Shown in pieces: positions 8,927 to 17,884 of a stretch of DNA of 64,000 nucleotides (position 1 is the stretch's first letter; every line of letters begins with the position of its first letter). Below the pieces are notes generated by a model that saw nothing but the letters and a program-made list of their open reading frames with translations, had not been told where the DNA came from and did no database searches. The position numbers were made by a program, and so were the translations under genes. The DNA lies in contig CAZNAI010000002.1 of NCBI GenBank assembly GCA_964571235.1, positions 62,001 to 126,000 of the forward strand, written 5' to 3'. Source of the DNA: JACRAV01 sp964571235. GTDB taxonomy: Bacteria; Zixibacteria; MSB-5A5; GN15; FEB-12.

Positions 8927-9541
8927 ATGAAACATCTTACAATTGTAGCGATTGCGACACTGGCGCTGGCCGGATGCGGGGTCAAGAAGGACTATGTCGC
9001 GCAACAGATCGCCGATTCGGAAAGCCGAACTAATGCCCGTCTCGGATCGCTGGATGAAAAGTCGGGAATAACTGCCAGCGAATTGGCGCGTCTCCAGCAG
9101 TTGACTAGTGAGCTGAGCAAGAAAACAGACATGGCGCTGAACAAAGCGGCCGGATTTGAAAATTACCAAGTAATCTGGTCGGGTGAAATCAATTTCTCGT
9201 TTGATTCATGGGAAGTTGATAATGTCGGCGAACAAATTCTAAATGAGGCCGGACAGAAAATGCAGGAAGTCAAGAATTCCTTGCTTGAGGTCGCTGGCCA
9301 CACTGATGCTGTGGGATCATCTCAGTACAATCTCACACTCGGGGAACGCCGGGCTGACGCCGCGAAACGGTATCTTAACGATCATTTCGGCGTGTCGCTC
9401 TACCGGATGTACACGATTTCGTATGGCAAATCCAAGCTGATTGCCATGCCCGATCAACGCCAGGCGGGCTCCAAGAACCGCCGAGTCACACTTCAGTTGT
9501 GGGGGCCGATGCAGACCGCCAGCGGCGACGTAGTTAACTAA
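8927..9541 (+). CDS. OmpA-family lipoprotein (peptidoglycan-binding)
   Basis: I start at the ATG giving MKHLTIVAIATLALAGCG, a lipoprotein signal with lipobox LAGC; GAAAGGA lies 9 bases upstream. After the lipidated Cys come about 60 residues with coiled-coil character. The OmpA C-terminal domain spans roughly residues 85-195, with INFSFDSWEVD, VAGHTDAVGSSQYNLTLGER and SKNRRVTLQL. This domain normally binds diaminopimelate in peptidoglycan, so the protein likely ties the outer membrane to the wall. The ribosome site can pair with CCTT-CCCTTT just before it, so the start may be partly hidden in a small hairpin. A strong terminator follows. Confidence 0.92.
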   Translation: MKHLTIVAIATLALAGCGVKKDYVAQQIADSESRTNARLGSLDEKSGITASELARLQQLTSELSKKTDMALNKAAGFENYQVIWSGEINFSFDSWEVDNVGEQILNEAGQKMQEVKNSLLEVAGHTDAVGSSQYNLTLGERRADAAKRYLNDHFGVSLYRMYTISYGKSKLIAMPDQRQAGSKNRRVTLQLWGPMQTASGDVVN

Positions 9542-9565
9542 TCACAAGCGCAAATTGATTGATAG

Positions 9566-9595
9566 CGGCGAGGAAATTCCTCGCCGTTTTCTTTT
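9566..9595 (+). terminator. Rho-independent terminator after the OmpA-like gene
   Basis: A perfect 9-bp stem (CGGCGAGGA / TCCTCGCCG) with a 3-base loop is followed by TTTTCTTTT on the plus strand. It lies between two convergent genes; the T-run is on the plus side only. Confidence 0.88.
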
Positions 9596-9602
9596 AGGTT
9601 GA

Positions 9603-10688
9603 TTATCTGGGATTGGTGTCGGACTTGGTAATAACCAACTGCGGAAGAGGAATCTGAATTCCCTCTTGTCGAAACCGATTGAGTAGCTGTTCGCGCAATT
9701 CAGAGGCCACCGGGGCTTGGTCGGAAGACAGGGCGACCCGGCAGAACACGGAGATGTCAAGCGTACTTGAACCGAACTGATCGAACGAAAAACTGGGTGG
9801 CGGAGATTTGAGTACGCGCGGATGTTTACCCGACTCGTCCAGGACAATTTGTCGCACTCTTGCAATATCCGAACCGTAGGCAACGCCAACCGACACTTTG
9901 ACTAAAATTTCTTCGGAGGGGTAACTCAGGTTATGAATTTCCTTTTTGGTCAATTCAGAGTTCGGACAGATGATCATGCTGTTTTGCAGAGTGATGAGCC
10001 GGGTCGAGCGAATGCCTATTTGATGTACGAGGCAGATGGTGCCGTCGGCCATGCGAAGCCGGTCGCCGACCCGGAAGGGACGGTCGATCATAATGACAAA
10101 CCCGGCGATCATATTCGCCACCGTGTCCTGCGCGGCAAGTGCAATCGCCAGCGAGCCGACACCCAAAACAGCGATCAGACCCTTTACGTCGATCTTGAAA
10201 TGATCCAATACGATGAGCGCCGCCAACGCGTAAACGACAATCCGGCCAACGCGGTTTAGCAGGGGGACAAACTCGTCGTCGACTTTTGATTCAGTCTTAG
10301 CGGCGACATTCTCTCCGTACCAGACCAGAGAAGTGGCCAATATGCGTACGATAAGATTGGCGACTATCAGAACGCCCAAACTGTAGGTGATACCATCGAC
10401 GACTTCAAAGAGTTTCTCCCCCGTTGTCTCAACATACAGGGATTGGACAAAATTGAACAAAACGGTCGCGCCGATTATGTATACGAGCCAATAGACATGT
10501 TTCCGGGTTGCGGCAAGCAAGCGGTCGTCCAAATCGGACTTTGTCCGCTTGGCAAAGTGAGAAATTACGCTCCACAAGACCGCGCGAACCAGCGCGGCGA
10601 CAATGATAGTGCCGACAATGATGATTGCCATGCCGATCAGATGTTGCCAGATTTCGGCGACCGGAATTTGCGATAGAAAGCTCTGCAT
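9603..10688 (-). CDS. Small-conductance mechanosensitive channel, MscS family
   Basis: A 361-residue inner-membrane channel that opens under membrane tension to release solutes during osmotic downshock. The pore-lining helix and start of the beta domain are clear around residues 165-205 (GVGSLAIALAAQDTVANMIA, then DRPFRVGDRL). About four helices precede it, including IIIVGTIIVAALVRAVLW. The C-terminal vestibule domain ends with EGIQIPLPQLVI, typical of the family. It is the last gene of an operon that begins with tyrS, 10 bases after the lipoprotein gene. Confidence 0.93.
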   Translation of the reverse strand: MQSFLSQIPVAEIWQHLIGMAIIIVGTIIVAALVRAVLWSVISHFAKRTKSDLDDRLLAATRKHVYWLVYIIGATVLFNFVQSLYVETTGEKLFEVVDGITYSLGVLIVANLIVRILATSLVWYGENVAAKTESKVDDEFVPLLNRVGRIVVYALAALIVLDHFKIDVKGLIAVLGVGSLAIALAAQDTVANMIAGFVIMIDRPFRVGDRLRMADGTICLVHQIGIRSTRLITLQNSMIICPNSELTKKEIHNLSYPSEEILVKVSVGVAYGSDIARVRQIVLDESGKHPRVLKSPPPSFSFDQFGSSTLDISVFCRVALSSDQAPVASELREQLLNRFRQEGIQIPLPQLVITKSDTNPR

Positions 10689-10698
10689 ACCTCACCTA

Positions 10699-12354
10699 TT
10701 AAAATTGGACTTCGACTCCGGCAGTTTCAAAGCGGGCCCGTACGCTGACAGTATCCGTCAGGGGACGAAACGGCTCGGAGAGCGTGAAGGGGAATATCAT
10801 CCCACGATCAAAGCGGCCGTTGCCGTTGCGATCGACAAATCCGCCGAGAAGGTATTTGCCTGCCGGTAGCGCAATTTTGAATGTGTCAGTCGAAATATGC
10901 CGAAGAGAGCGAGTGTCGTTGAGTTTTCGAAGAAGAAGTACGGTTCTACTGCCCGAATCTGACACTGGCCGAGTTATGCGGCCATCAAGCCAACCCAGTG
11001 AGTCCGAATTGAGTATCGAGAATGTGTATTGCACGACGGAATCACCGATCGGGTTGCCCGTCAAGTCTGGCAATTCATTTTGGCGCACACGCACCACATA
11101 CTGCTGGCCTGAAGTCAGCCCCTGTGGTGAAAGCTTCAGTTCAAAAGGGCTCCGTATTGCCTTGGTGGATAATAATCTACTGGAATCTTTGAGCGAGCCA
11201 ATAGTAACTGCAGTATCAGACATTTTCCCAAAAGAAATCGGCTCGGTAAAATACAGATGAACAGCGGTGTCGACGCCAAGGAGCGGGCGCGAGTCGGGCC
11301 AAACGCCGATGATCATAGGCCGAGTGGAATCGTCCGGCGCTGAGATCCGGAGGCTGTCGAAGGTCGCAGTCGGTTGATCCGGTTCAATCGTCCATCGCAA
11401 TTGCCCGACACCTGCAGTGAGTGGACCGAAGTAGGCGCGAATAGTACTGAAGAACTCGCTGTCGGGAGGAGGAATCGGAACGGCCGTCAACTGAGTACCG
11501 CCGAGAGAAAGCCGGATCGAGTCAGTAGCCGATAGTTGATTGAGATTCAGTTGCTTTGAGAGTCGCAGTTGGAGCACCCGGTCATTGTTCAGAACGGCTG
11601 AGATGATCTTGTAGGGCAGAGTGTCCTGAGTCGTGAGCGCCAGATTGAGATTTTCAATCGAGCGGATTGAACTTAGATCGATCGGGCGATCAGGAATACC
11701 GAATTTGTCCCGCAATGGGCGAAAGCGGTCATCCCGGGCTGACTTCTGAAAGGCGATCAACCTGAAGGGGGCCGACGGCAGATGGTGAAAGGAAAATTCT
11801 CCCCCCTTCCCGCTGGCGGTGAGGTAATCAGGGAAGATCGAATCGTAAGGTGTTTCAGGAGTGAGTGACGAGGCACTGTACAAACCAATGGTGACACCAG
11901 CGGCCGGTTTGTCATCGCTATACACCGCCCCCGAAATCGAACAACTGTCAAGAGATGGTCCGGTGGAGAAAGCGAGGGTGATTGATGAGTCGGGCTTGTT
12001 CCCGCGTAAATCGGAAAGCGCAGTAGGAAGAGTAACAAGATACGTACGGTTGGCGGCGAGGGTGTCGGCAAGCTCGATTCTTACGCTATGACTTGACCAA
12101 CTAACTTTCGGCGCCACACTTTGACGGGGGGAAATCAGAAGACTCGCGCCTTTGGGAATCTGAACATCTTCCGAGAGTTTGATCTCAATAAACCGGAGTC
12201 CTGACTGATTGACCGACCCATCGACAGGAGTGGATTCGAGCACCACCGGGCCTTGCTTGTCCTCAGGACCACCGGGTGGCGCACCGACATCGGCACATCC
12301 GGCGAGCAATGCCAATACTGTAAGTAAGTAACTGGTTACTCTAAAGGGCGGCAT
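10699..12354 (-). CDS. Ig-like domain lipoprotein
   Basis: A 551-residue lipoprotein: the signal peptide ends in the lipobox LLAGCADVGAPPGGPEDKQG. It is followed by a Big_5/SbsA-like Ig domain (VVLESTPVDGSV, then IEIKLSEDVQIPKGASLLIS and VRIELADTLAANRTYLVTLP) in residues about 35-140. A carboxypeptidase-like or transthyretin-like module (SISGAVYSDDKPAAGVTIGL) follows. A second Ig-like strand set begins near residue 340 (MIIGVWPDSRPL). The C-terminal part GKYLLGGFVDRNGNGRFDRG is a common end in FCB-group surface proteins. It is likely outer-membrane anchored. Role is unknown; the operon position between TPR and MscS genes gives no clear hint. Confidence 0.87.
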   Translation of the reverse strand: MPPFRVTSYLLTVLALLAGCADVGAPPGGPEDKQGPVVLESTPVDGSVNQSGLRFIEIKLSEDVQIPKGASLLISPRQSVAPKVSWSSHSVRIELADTLAANRTYLVTLPTALSDLRGNKPDSSITLAFSTGPSLDSCSISGAVYSDDKPAAGVTIGLYSASSLTPETPYDSIFPDYLTASGKGGEFSFHHLPSAPFRLIAFQKSARDDRFRPLRDKFGIPDRPIDLSSIRSIENLNLALTTQDTLPYKIISAVLNNDRVLQLRLSKQLNLNQLSATDSIRLSLGGTQLTAVPIPPPDSEFFSTIRAYFGPLTAGVGQLRWTIEPDQPTATFDSLRISAPDDSTRPMIIGVWPDSRPLLGVDTAVHLYFTEPISFGKMSDTAVTIGSLKDSSRLLSTKAIRSPFELKLSPQGLTSGQQYVVRVRQNELPDLTGNPIGDSVVQYTFSILNSDSLGWLDGRITRPVSDSGSRTVLLLRKLNDTRSLRHISTDTFKIALPAGKYLLGGFVDRNGNGRFDRGMIFPFTLSEPFRPLTDTVSVRARFETAGVEVQF

Positions 12355-12368
12355 ACTAAGATAAAACG

Positions 12369-14042
12369 CTACTTGTGGAGTTTGTCTTTGATCTTGTCGT
12401 TATTGGGCGTCAGCTCCAGCGCCTTTTTCCACCAGACGCGGGCAGAGTCAGGCAGATTGAGATCGTGGTAGACATCGCCCAGATGCTCAAAGACAGTCGG
12501 ATCGGGCTGGGCGTCGGCCGCTTTCATGAGATAGGAAAGCGCCTCGCGGTATTCTTTCATTCGATAGAGCACCCAACCGTAGCTGTCCAGAAAGGCGCCG
12601 TTGTCGGGTTCAAGATCGAGCGCACGTTGGATCAGGGTTCTGGCGCTGTCCAATTCCATATTCTTGTCGGCAAACATGTATCCCAGATAGTTGAGCGCTT
12701 GCGCAAAGTTGGGGGCATGCGTCAGAAGATCTTCGAATGTTGCGCGGGCGGAATCAACCAAACCGAACTGTTCGTAGGCCGAACCGAGTGCATAGTAAAT
12801 ATTGAGTGCCTGTTTTTCGTCGCGTACTTTTTCGATGCCGGTTCGAAGCGACGCCAGAGCGCGTGAGGTGTCTTTGAGTTGGTTGTAGGCCGCCGACAGA
12901 CTGATCCACGCCATAGAGGAGGTGTCGGCAATCCTCGTCATATGCTCGAAGTAGCCGACAGCTTTTTTCCACTCTTTCCGTCTTAGCTCAATCTGCCCCA
13001 GGTAATAGTAGTTCATGGAGATTTCGTCGCCGGCTTTCACACAGGCAGAGAAGATTGAGTCGGCCTGCGTAAGGGAGTCCATCGAAAAATAGAGAATGCC
13101 CAACCGTCGGGCGGCGAAATGATCAGCCGGCATTTTGCGAGCAACAAAAAGCGCGTGCGGCAGGGCCTGGCGTACGGAGTCCATGCGGGCGTATAAATTG
13201 ATGAGGGTGTGTCGATACGGAATGTACTCAGGAGAAACGGCCACTGCTGATTCCATAAGAGCGGTTGCGGAATCGAGCTGGTCTTTCATCTCGTACGTTT
13301 CCGAGAGCGATACGATAGCCGAGGCGTTGGTGGTATCATGTTGAGCGGCGACAGACCTTCGGAAAGCCGAAATCGCGCTATCGAGATTGCCGCGTTGAGC
13401 CTCGAATCGTCCATATTCGTTAATGAGTTGAACACTTTCCGGAAGAAGTCGTAGCAAGTGCTGGTAGGCCCAGGCTGACGAGTCGGGTTTGTTGTTAGTG
13501 CGATAATACCCGGAGAGATACGAAAATGCCGCGACAGAAGTTGAATCGAACTGGACCTGCCGCTGGTAGGCCACTGCGGCATTGTGGGGGTCATTGAGCG
13601 CCCGGTAACAGGCGGCGGCGAGACCGTAGGCGGGACCGTCGAGCTTGCTCAACTTTTTGATCTGATCGAGCGATTCACCCGGACGCCGCATATTGTATAG
13701 GGCGGCGGCGAGACTGAATCGGATTTCGTAAGAAGTAGCAAAATAGTCAAGAGCGCGTTCGTAGAGCTGGGAGGCGGAGAGGAGATCGCCGGAATATTCC
13801 ATGAACATGCCGTTGATGAATAGATCAAAAGCGCGGGGGTCGATCTTTTCCAGTTTGCGCTCGGCCAGCGCTCTTGCCTCTACTGCCAAGAGGGCGGAAT
13901 CAACCTTCTGCCACGGTGGTGCTTTGGCAATCACCTCTCCCCCACCGACTGTCATCGACAGGACAAAGATAATTGTCAGAAGTAACCAGCACGAGGCACC
14001 ACTGCGTGTGCCCCATGAAGATTTTCGCGTAAAGAGAGGCAT
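12369..14042 (-). CDS. Tetratricopeptide repeat protein, probably exported
   Basis: A 557-residue protein with an N-terminal hydrophobic segment (SCWLLLTIIFVLSMTVGGG) and then a near-continuous array of TPR units. Examples are LLSASQLYERALDYFATSYE, NLDSAISAFRRSVAAQ, WKKAVGYFEHMTRIADTSSM and the C-terminal GWVLYRMKEYREALSYLMKA. I count at least 12 units. TPR arrays scaffold protein complexes; here the array would face the periplasm. The gene sits 3 bases after tyrS and 14 before the Ig-like lipoprotein gene, so it is part of that operon. Partners are unknown. Confidence 0.9.
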   Translation of the reverse strand: MPLFTRKSSWGTRSGASCWLLLTIIFVLSMTVGGGEVIAKAPPWQKVDSALLAVEARALAERKLEKIDPRAFDLFINGMFMEYSGDLLSASQLYERALDYFATSYEIRFSLAAALYNMRRPGESLDQIKKLSKLDGPAYGLAAACYRALNDPHNAAVAYQRQVQFDSTSVAAFSYLSGYYRTNNKPDSSAWAYQHLLRLLPESVQLINEYGRFEAQRGNLDSAISAFRRSVAAQHDTTNASAIVSLSETYEMKDQLDSATALMESAVAVSPEYIPYRHTLINLYARMDSVRQALPHALFVARKMPADHFAARRLGILYFSMDSLTQADSIFSACVKAGDEISMNYYYLGQIELRRKEWKKAVGYFEHMTRIADTSSMAWISLSAAYNQLKDTSRALASLRTGIEKVRDEKQALNIYYALGSAYEQFGLVDSARATFEDLLTHAPNFAQALNYLGYMFADKNMELDSARTLIQRALDLEPDNGAFLDSYGWVLYRMKEYREALSYLMKAADAQPDPTVFEHLGDVYHDLNLPDSARVWWKKALELTPNNDKIKDKLHK

Positions 14043-14045
14043 GAG

Positions 14046-15314
14046 TTACGGAACCAGTCGCAAGAAGCGACGCTTGCCGACTTTGAGAATGGTCGGCACT
14101 TCTGGCCAATTGAATTCGTGCTTTGGGTTTTGGATGGGGTCAGCAAAGCTCACTTGAGGGCCGTCGGGGACCATATACACGCCACCACCCTCAATCAATT
14201 GACGCGCTTCACTCGATGATTTTGTTAGACCAGCCTTTGTTATGAGGGTGGGGAGAAATACTGTGCCTTGATATGCTCCCTGACCAAAGTACATCTCAGC
14301 ACTGTACTCAGGGATATCGTCCGGGAGTTGCTTTTGTGAGAAAATGCGCTCGAACTCTTCCCGCGCCGCTTTGCCTGATCCGGGCTGGTGATACAGATCG
14401 ACCAATGTCTCGCCCAGTTCTTTCTTGATCAGCATCGGGTTGACATCGGGTTGAGAAAGGGTCTTTTTGATGGCTTCGAGACGGTCCAATGCAGTGTTTG
14501 TAGTCATTTCAAAGTAGCTTTGTATCAATCTGTCTGGCAGGGACATCACTTTACCGAACATCTCGCGCGGCGGGTCGGTGATCCCAATGTAATTGCCAAG
14601 CGATTTGGACATCTTCTTCTCGCCGTCGAGGCCGACCAAAATCGGCATCGTTAAGATGACCTGCGGCTCGACGCCATAGGCCATTTGAATCGGTCGGGCG
14701 GCCAGCAGGTTGAATTTTTGTTCGGTCGCGCCCAGCTCGACATCGGATTTGATCGCCACCGAATCATACCCCTGCATCAACGGGTAAAACAACTCATGAA
14801 GTGAAATCGGAACATTGCCCTTCATACGCAAAGTGAAGTCATCCCGTTCCAACAATCGGGCGACTGTAAACGAGGTCGCCAAGTGCATGATTTCCCGGAA
14901 ATCCATCTTCTTGAACCACTCGCCATTCCAGCGGACCTCGGTTTTGGAGCGATCGAGAATTCGGAAGAACTGCTCCTGATACGTCTCGGCGTTAGCGCAT
15001 ATCTGCTCGTATTTCAATTGCGGCCGGGTGGCAGACTGGCCGGAGGGATCGCCGATCAAAGCGGTGTAGTCGCCGACAATGAGAACGACCTGGTGGCCCA
15101 GATCCTGAAACTGGCGGAGTTTGCGGATACCAACCGCGTGGCCAATGTGGATGTCTGGCGAGGTCGGGTCAAATCCCTGTTTGACGCGCAAGGGACGCGA
15201 TTTTTCAATTGAGCTGGATAATTTGGCGCGGAAGTCTTCCTCTGGAAGTAAATCGACCGCGCCACGGGAAATGATCTCCCATTGGCGAAGAAACTCAGGC
15301 GACTGTGAAACCAT
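14046..15314 (-). CDS. tyrS: Tyrosine--tRNA ligase (KMSKS type)
   Basis: It charges tRNA-Tyr with tyrosine in the cytoplasm. I begin at the ATG giving MVSQSPEFLRQWEIISRG (422 aa, usual length); the frame stays open about 59 codons upstream, but that extension is not tyrosyl-tRNA-synthetase-like. The class I motif HIGH is at residues 56-59 (in SPDIHIGHAVG), and the ATP-binding KMSKS is in GEKKMSKSLGN. The tyrosine-binding block GYDSVAIKSDVELGATEQKF is present. A C-terminal S4-like RNA-binding segment is seen in KAGLTKSSSEARQLIEGGG. This is the HIGH/KMSKS (TyrZ-like) type rather than the KFGKT type. It heads a four-gene operon and is divergent from the PBP gene. Confidence 0.96.
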   Translation of the reverse strand: MVSQSPEFLRQWEIISRGAVDLLPEEDFRAKLSSSIEKSRPLRVKQGFDPTSPDIHIGHAVGIRKLRQFQDLGHQVVLIVGDYTALIGDPSGQSATRPQLKYEQICANAETYQEQFFRILDRSKTEVRWNGEWFKKMDFREIMHLATSFTVARLLERDDFTLRMKGNVPISLHELFYPLMQGYDSVAIKSDVELGATEQKFNLLAARPIQMAYGVEPQVILTMPILVGLDGEKKMSKSLGNYIGITDPPREMFGKVMSLPDRLIQSYFEMTTNTALDRLEAIKKTLSQPDVNPMLIKKELGETLVDLYHQPGSGKAAREEFERIFSQKQLPDDIPEYSAEMYFGQGAYQGTVFLPTLITKAGLTKSSSEARQLIEGGGVYMVPDGPQVSFADPIQNPKHEFNWPEVPTILKVGKRRFLRLVP

Positions 15315-15471
15315 ATCTGGGTATAAACCAATCCAACAATGCGAACTCCGGCCTCGCGGTTTTATATAATTCACAGCGACAGGGTTGCCGGGCCACCCTG
15401 CCAAAGTTTGAAAGGATGAGAATACAAGGCCCGCACACAAAAAGCAACCGATTATGCCTAAACGTTTTAGC

Positions 15472-15500
15472 TTGACTGCATCCCCCTGCAAATATACATA
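15472..15500 (+). promoter_or_regulatory. Possible sigma70 promoter of the PBP gene (near-leaderless)
   Basis: TTGACT is followed, after 17 bases, by TACATA (or after 15 by TATACA). The start codon lies only 8-10 bases further on, so a transcript from here would have almost no leader. That agrees with the lack of any Shine-Dalgarno motif before the PBP start. The -10 match is weak. Confidence 0.35.
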
Positions 15501-15508
15501 ACAGACCT

Positions 15509-17662
15509 ATGAGTATCGATCCAAAAGCGATCTTCGCCAAAGAGCGGCCCTGGTGGGTGCGGTGGGCTTGGTTTGTGGGAATCGGCCTGGTTGTCCTCTT
15601 GACGCTTGGAGTCATCAAGACTGTTAAAGTCTATCGCTCCGACCTTCCGTCGTTCGAGGCCCTGCATAATATAGAGCCGAACTTGAGCACCAAGCTGTAC
15701 GACCGCAACGGCGAGTTGCTCAAGGAGTTCTACACTGAAAATCGCGCTTTGACACCGCTTGCTGAGATGCCACAGCCGCTCATTCAGATGCTGATCGCTT
15801 CGGAAGATCGGGAGTTCTACGAACACTGGGGGATCAATGTTCGACGCACTTTAATAGTCGCGGTGACCAATATGCTCAAGTGGCGGCTTGAGGCCGGGGC
15901 ATCCACCGTTACCCAACAGTTGGCTCGAATGCTCTTTCTGTCATCGGAAAAGACACTCAATCGTAAAGTCAAAGAAGCGCTCACGGCTGTTAAGCTTGAG
16001 CGAACATACTCCAAGGATGAAATCCTTGAGATGTATCTTAATCAGCATTATTTCAGCAAAGGCGCCTACGGTGTCGCCGCGGCCGCGCGGCTGTTCTTTG
16101 ACAAGAGAGTCTCCGAGCTGAACATCAACGACTGCGCGGTCATTATCGGACTTCTGAAGGCTCCCAATATCAATTCGCCCCTGAATAATGCCGACAAATC
16201 GCTCCAGGCCAGAAACCGGGTATTGTATTCATATTATGAAGTCGGCGGAATCACTGAGCAAGAGTACGATTCGCTGAAAGCCCTGCCGCTGGATATTCAT
16301 CCGCCGCAAGAGCAGGAAGGCATAGGGCCGTATTTCACCGAAACCGTTCGTCAGTACCTCATCCAAAAATACGGCGACACGACGCTTTATTCGGGCGGAC
16401 TGCGGGTATTCACGACGCTTGATGCCCATCTGCAAAAAGTGGCGGAAGAGTCGTTGCATCGACGGATAGATTCGCTGAGGGCGAAGATCGGCCGAAACAT
16501 ATCGCAGGACAATCCGCAGTACAGTATGCTAGTGCCGGATACGACTGATTCTCTGGGTGATTCGATTCGGGTTTTCAAGACAGTCCAGGGGGCATTCCTG
16601 GCACTGGACAATGAGACGGGCGATATTATTGCAATGGATGGCGGTCGGTCATTTGACCGAACCGAGTTCAACCGGGCCACCCAGGCGCTGAGACAGCCGG
16701 GTTCGGCGTTCAAACCATTTGTCTATACAGCCTGCATCGAGAACGGATTCAAACCGAGCGATATCATCGATGACAATCCAATCGTGCTGGATATTCCCGG
16801 CGCCAAACAATGGCGACCACACAACTTCGACGATAAGTTTATGGGGCCGATCACGATTCGTACTGCGCTTTCGCAATCACGAAACCTTGCGGCGATTCGG
16901 CTTCTACTAAAGATTGGACCACAGGAAGCAATTTTTTATGCCAAGCGGTTCGGTATCAACTCTCCCCTATCACCGGTACCGTCGCTGGCGATTGGCACCA
17001 GTGAAGTCCGGATGACTGAAATCGTGCCGGCCTTTTCGGTGTATCCGAACAAGGGAATCAAAGTAAAGACGCGGATGATTTTGAAAGTCGTCGACCGGTA
17101 TGGCCAGGTGCTGGAAGAAAACAACGCGGTCCAGCGCGAGGAAGTTCTTTCGCCGCAGACTGCATTTGTGATGACCAGCTTGATGCGGTCGGTGGTTGAC
17201 GAAGGAACCGGAATTCGGGCGCGCGGGATGGGATTCACCCGGCCGGCCGGCGGAAAGACAGGCACTTCTGATGAGTTTTGCGATAACTGGTTCATCGGGT
17301 ACACGCCACAAATCACTGCCGGTGTCTGGCTCGGATTTGACGACAAAACCTCGCTGGGTCGGAACGAAGAGGGATCGCGCAACGCCGTCCCGGTATGGAC
17401 TGATTTTATGATCGCGGCGCATGATTCACTTCCGCTGATGGACTTTGAAGAACCCGAAGGGATCGTGCATTTGGACATCTGCCAGGAATCGGGCGAATTG
17501 GCGACCGACCGGTGTATCAATGTCCGAAGCGAAGTGTTCAAAGTGGAGAATCAGGCGACAGCGAGCTGTCATGTACATCCGGGGCGCGGCCGATATGTCC
17601 CACGCCCTGACCAGAGACGAACTTCTCCCGAAGATACCTCGTCCGACCGCACGCACTTCTGA
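15509..17662 (+). CDS. Class A penicillin-binding protein, PBP1A family
   Basis: A bifunctional peptidoglycan synthase anchored in the inner membrane (717 aa, normal length). An N-terminal helix lies at about 20-37 (WFVGIGLVVLLTLGVI). The glycosyltransferase 51 domain spans about 60-240, with catalytic EDREFYEHWG (Glu99) and STVTQQLARM. The transpeptidase domain has the nucleophile motif S399-AF-K402 in GSAFKPF, S457-R-N459 in SQSRN, and K583-T-G585 in GGKTGTSDE. All key residues are present, so both reactions should work. It stands alone, followed by tRNA-Leu, and is divergent from tyrS. Confidence 0.95.
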   Translation: MSIDPKAIFAKERPWWVRWAWFVGIGLVVLLTLGVIKTVKVYRSDLPSFEALHNIEPNLSTKLYDRNGELLKEFYTENRALTPLAEMPQPLIQMLIASEDREFYEHWGINVRRTLIVAVTNMLKWRLEAGASTVTQQLARMLFLSSEKTLNRKVKEALTAVKLERTYSKDEILEMYLNQHYFSKGAYGVAAAARLFFDKRVSELNINDCAVIIGLLKAPNINSPLNNADKSLQARNRVLYSYYEVGGITEQEYDSLKALPLDIHPPQEQEGIGPYFTETVRQYLIQKYGDTTLYSGGLRVFTTLDAHLQKVAEESLHRRIDSLRAKIGRNISQDNPQYSMLVPDTTDSLGDSIRVFKTVQGAFLALDNETGDIIAMDGGRSFDRTEFNRATQALRQPGSAFKPFVYTACIENGFKPSDIIDDNPIVLDIPGAKQWRPHNFDDKFMGPITIRTALSQSRNLAAIRLLLKIGPQEAIFYAKRFGINSPLSPVPSLAIGTSEVRMTEIVPAFSVYPNKGIKVKTRMILKVVDRYGQVLEENNAVQREEVLSPQTAFVMTSLMRSVVDEGTGIRARGMGFTRPAGGKTGTSDEFCDNWFIGYTPQITAGVWLGFDDKTSLGRNEEGSRNAVPVWTDFMIAAHDSLPLMDFEEPEGIVHLDICQESGELATDRCINVRSEVFKVENQATASCHVHPGRGRYVPRPDQRRTSPEDTSSDRTHF

Positions 17663-17706
17663 CCTCGCCTGGTTTTTCGCAAAGGGCGACTCGGGGCACT
17701 GGCAAC

Positions 17707-17735
17707 TTGACTTCGGCCTCTTCACCAGATAATTT
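17707..17735 (+). promoter_or_regulatory. Sigma70-type promoter of tRNA-Leu
   Basis: TTGACT, exactly 17 bases, then TAATTT. This would put transcription start near 17742, about 35 bases before the tRNA. It lies between the PBP stop and the tRNA. The match and spacing are close to consensus. Confidence 0.6.
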
Positions 17736-17776
17736 ATCGCCTTTCGGGGAGGGTGTTCTTCTCCGATTCACAGATT

Positions 17777-17860
17777 GCCGGAGTGGTGAAACTGGTAGAC
17801 GCAGAGGACTCAAAATCCTCCGGTCGCAAGACCATGTCGGTTCGATTCCGACCTCCGGCA
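17777..17860 (+). tRNA. tRNA-Leu (anticodon CAA)
   Basis: An 84-base cloverleaf with acceptor stem GCCGGAG / CTCCGGC and discriminator A. The D-arm TGGTGAAACTGGTAGACGCA is typical of leucine tRNAs. The anticodon stem GAGGA/TCCTC encloses loop CTCAAAA, so the anticodon is CAA, reading UUG. A long variable arm (around CCGGTCGCAAGACCATG) marks it as class II. The T-arm contains GGTTCGATTCC. The 3' CCA is not encoded. Confidence 0.96.
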
Positions 17861-17884
17861 TTTCTCAATGACTCCCCACAATCA

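Noticed and set aside
15315..15491. N-terminal extension of the tyrS frame
   Set aside because: Upstream in-frame ATG gives a hydrophobic stretch unlike TyrRS N-termini; the normal length starts at 15314.
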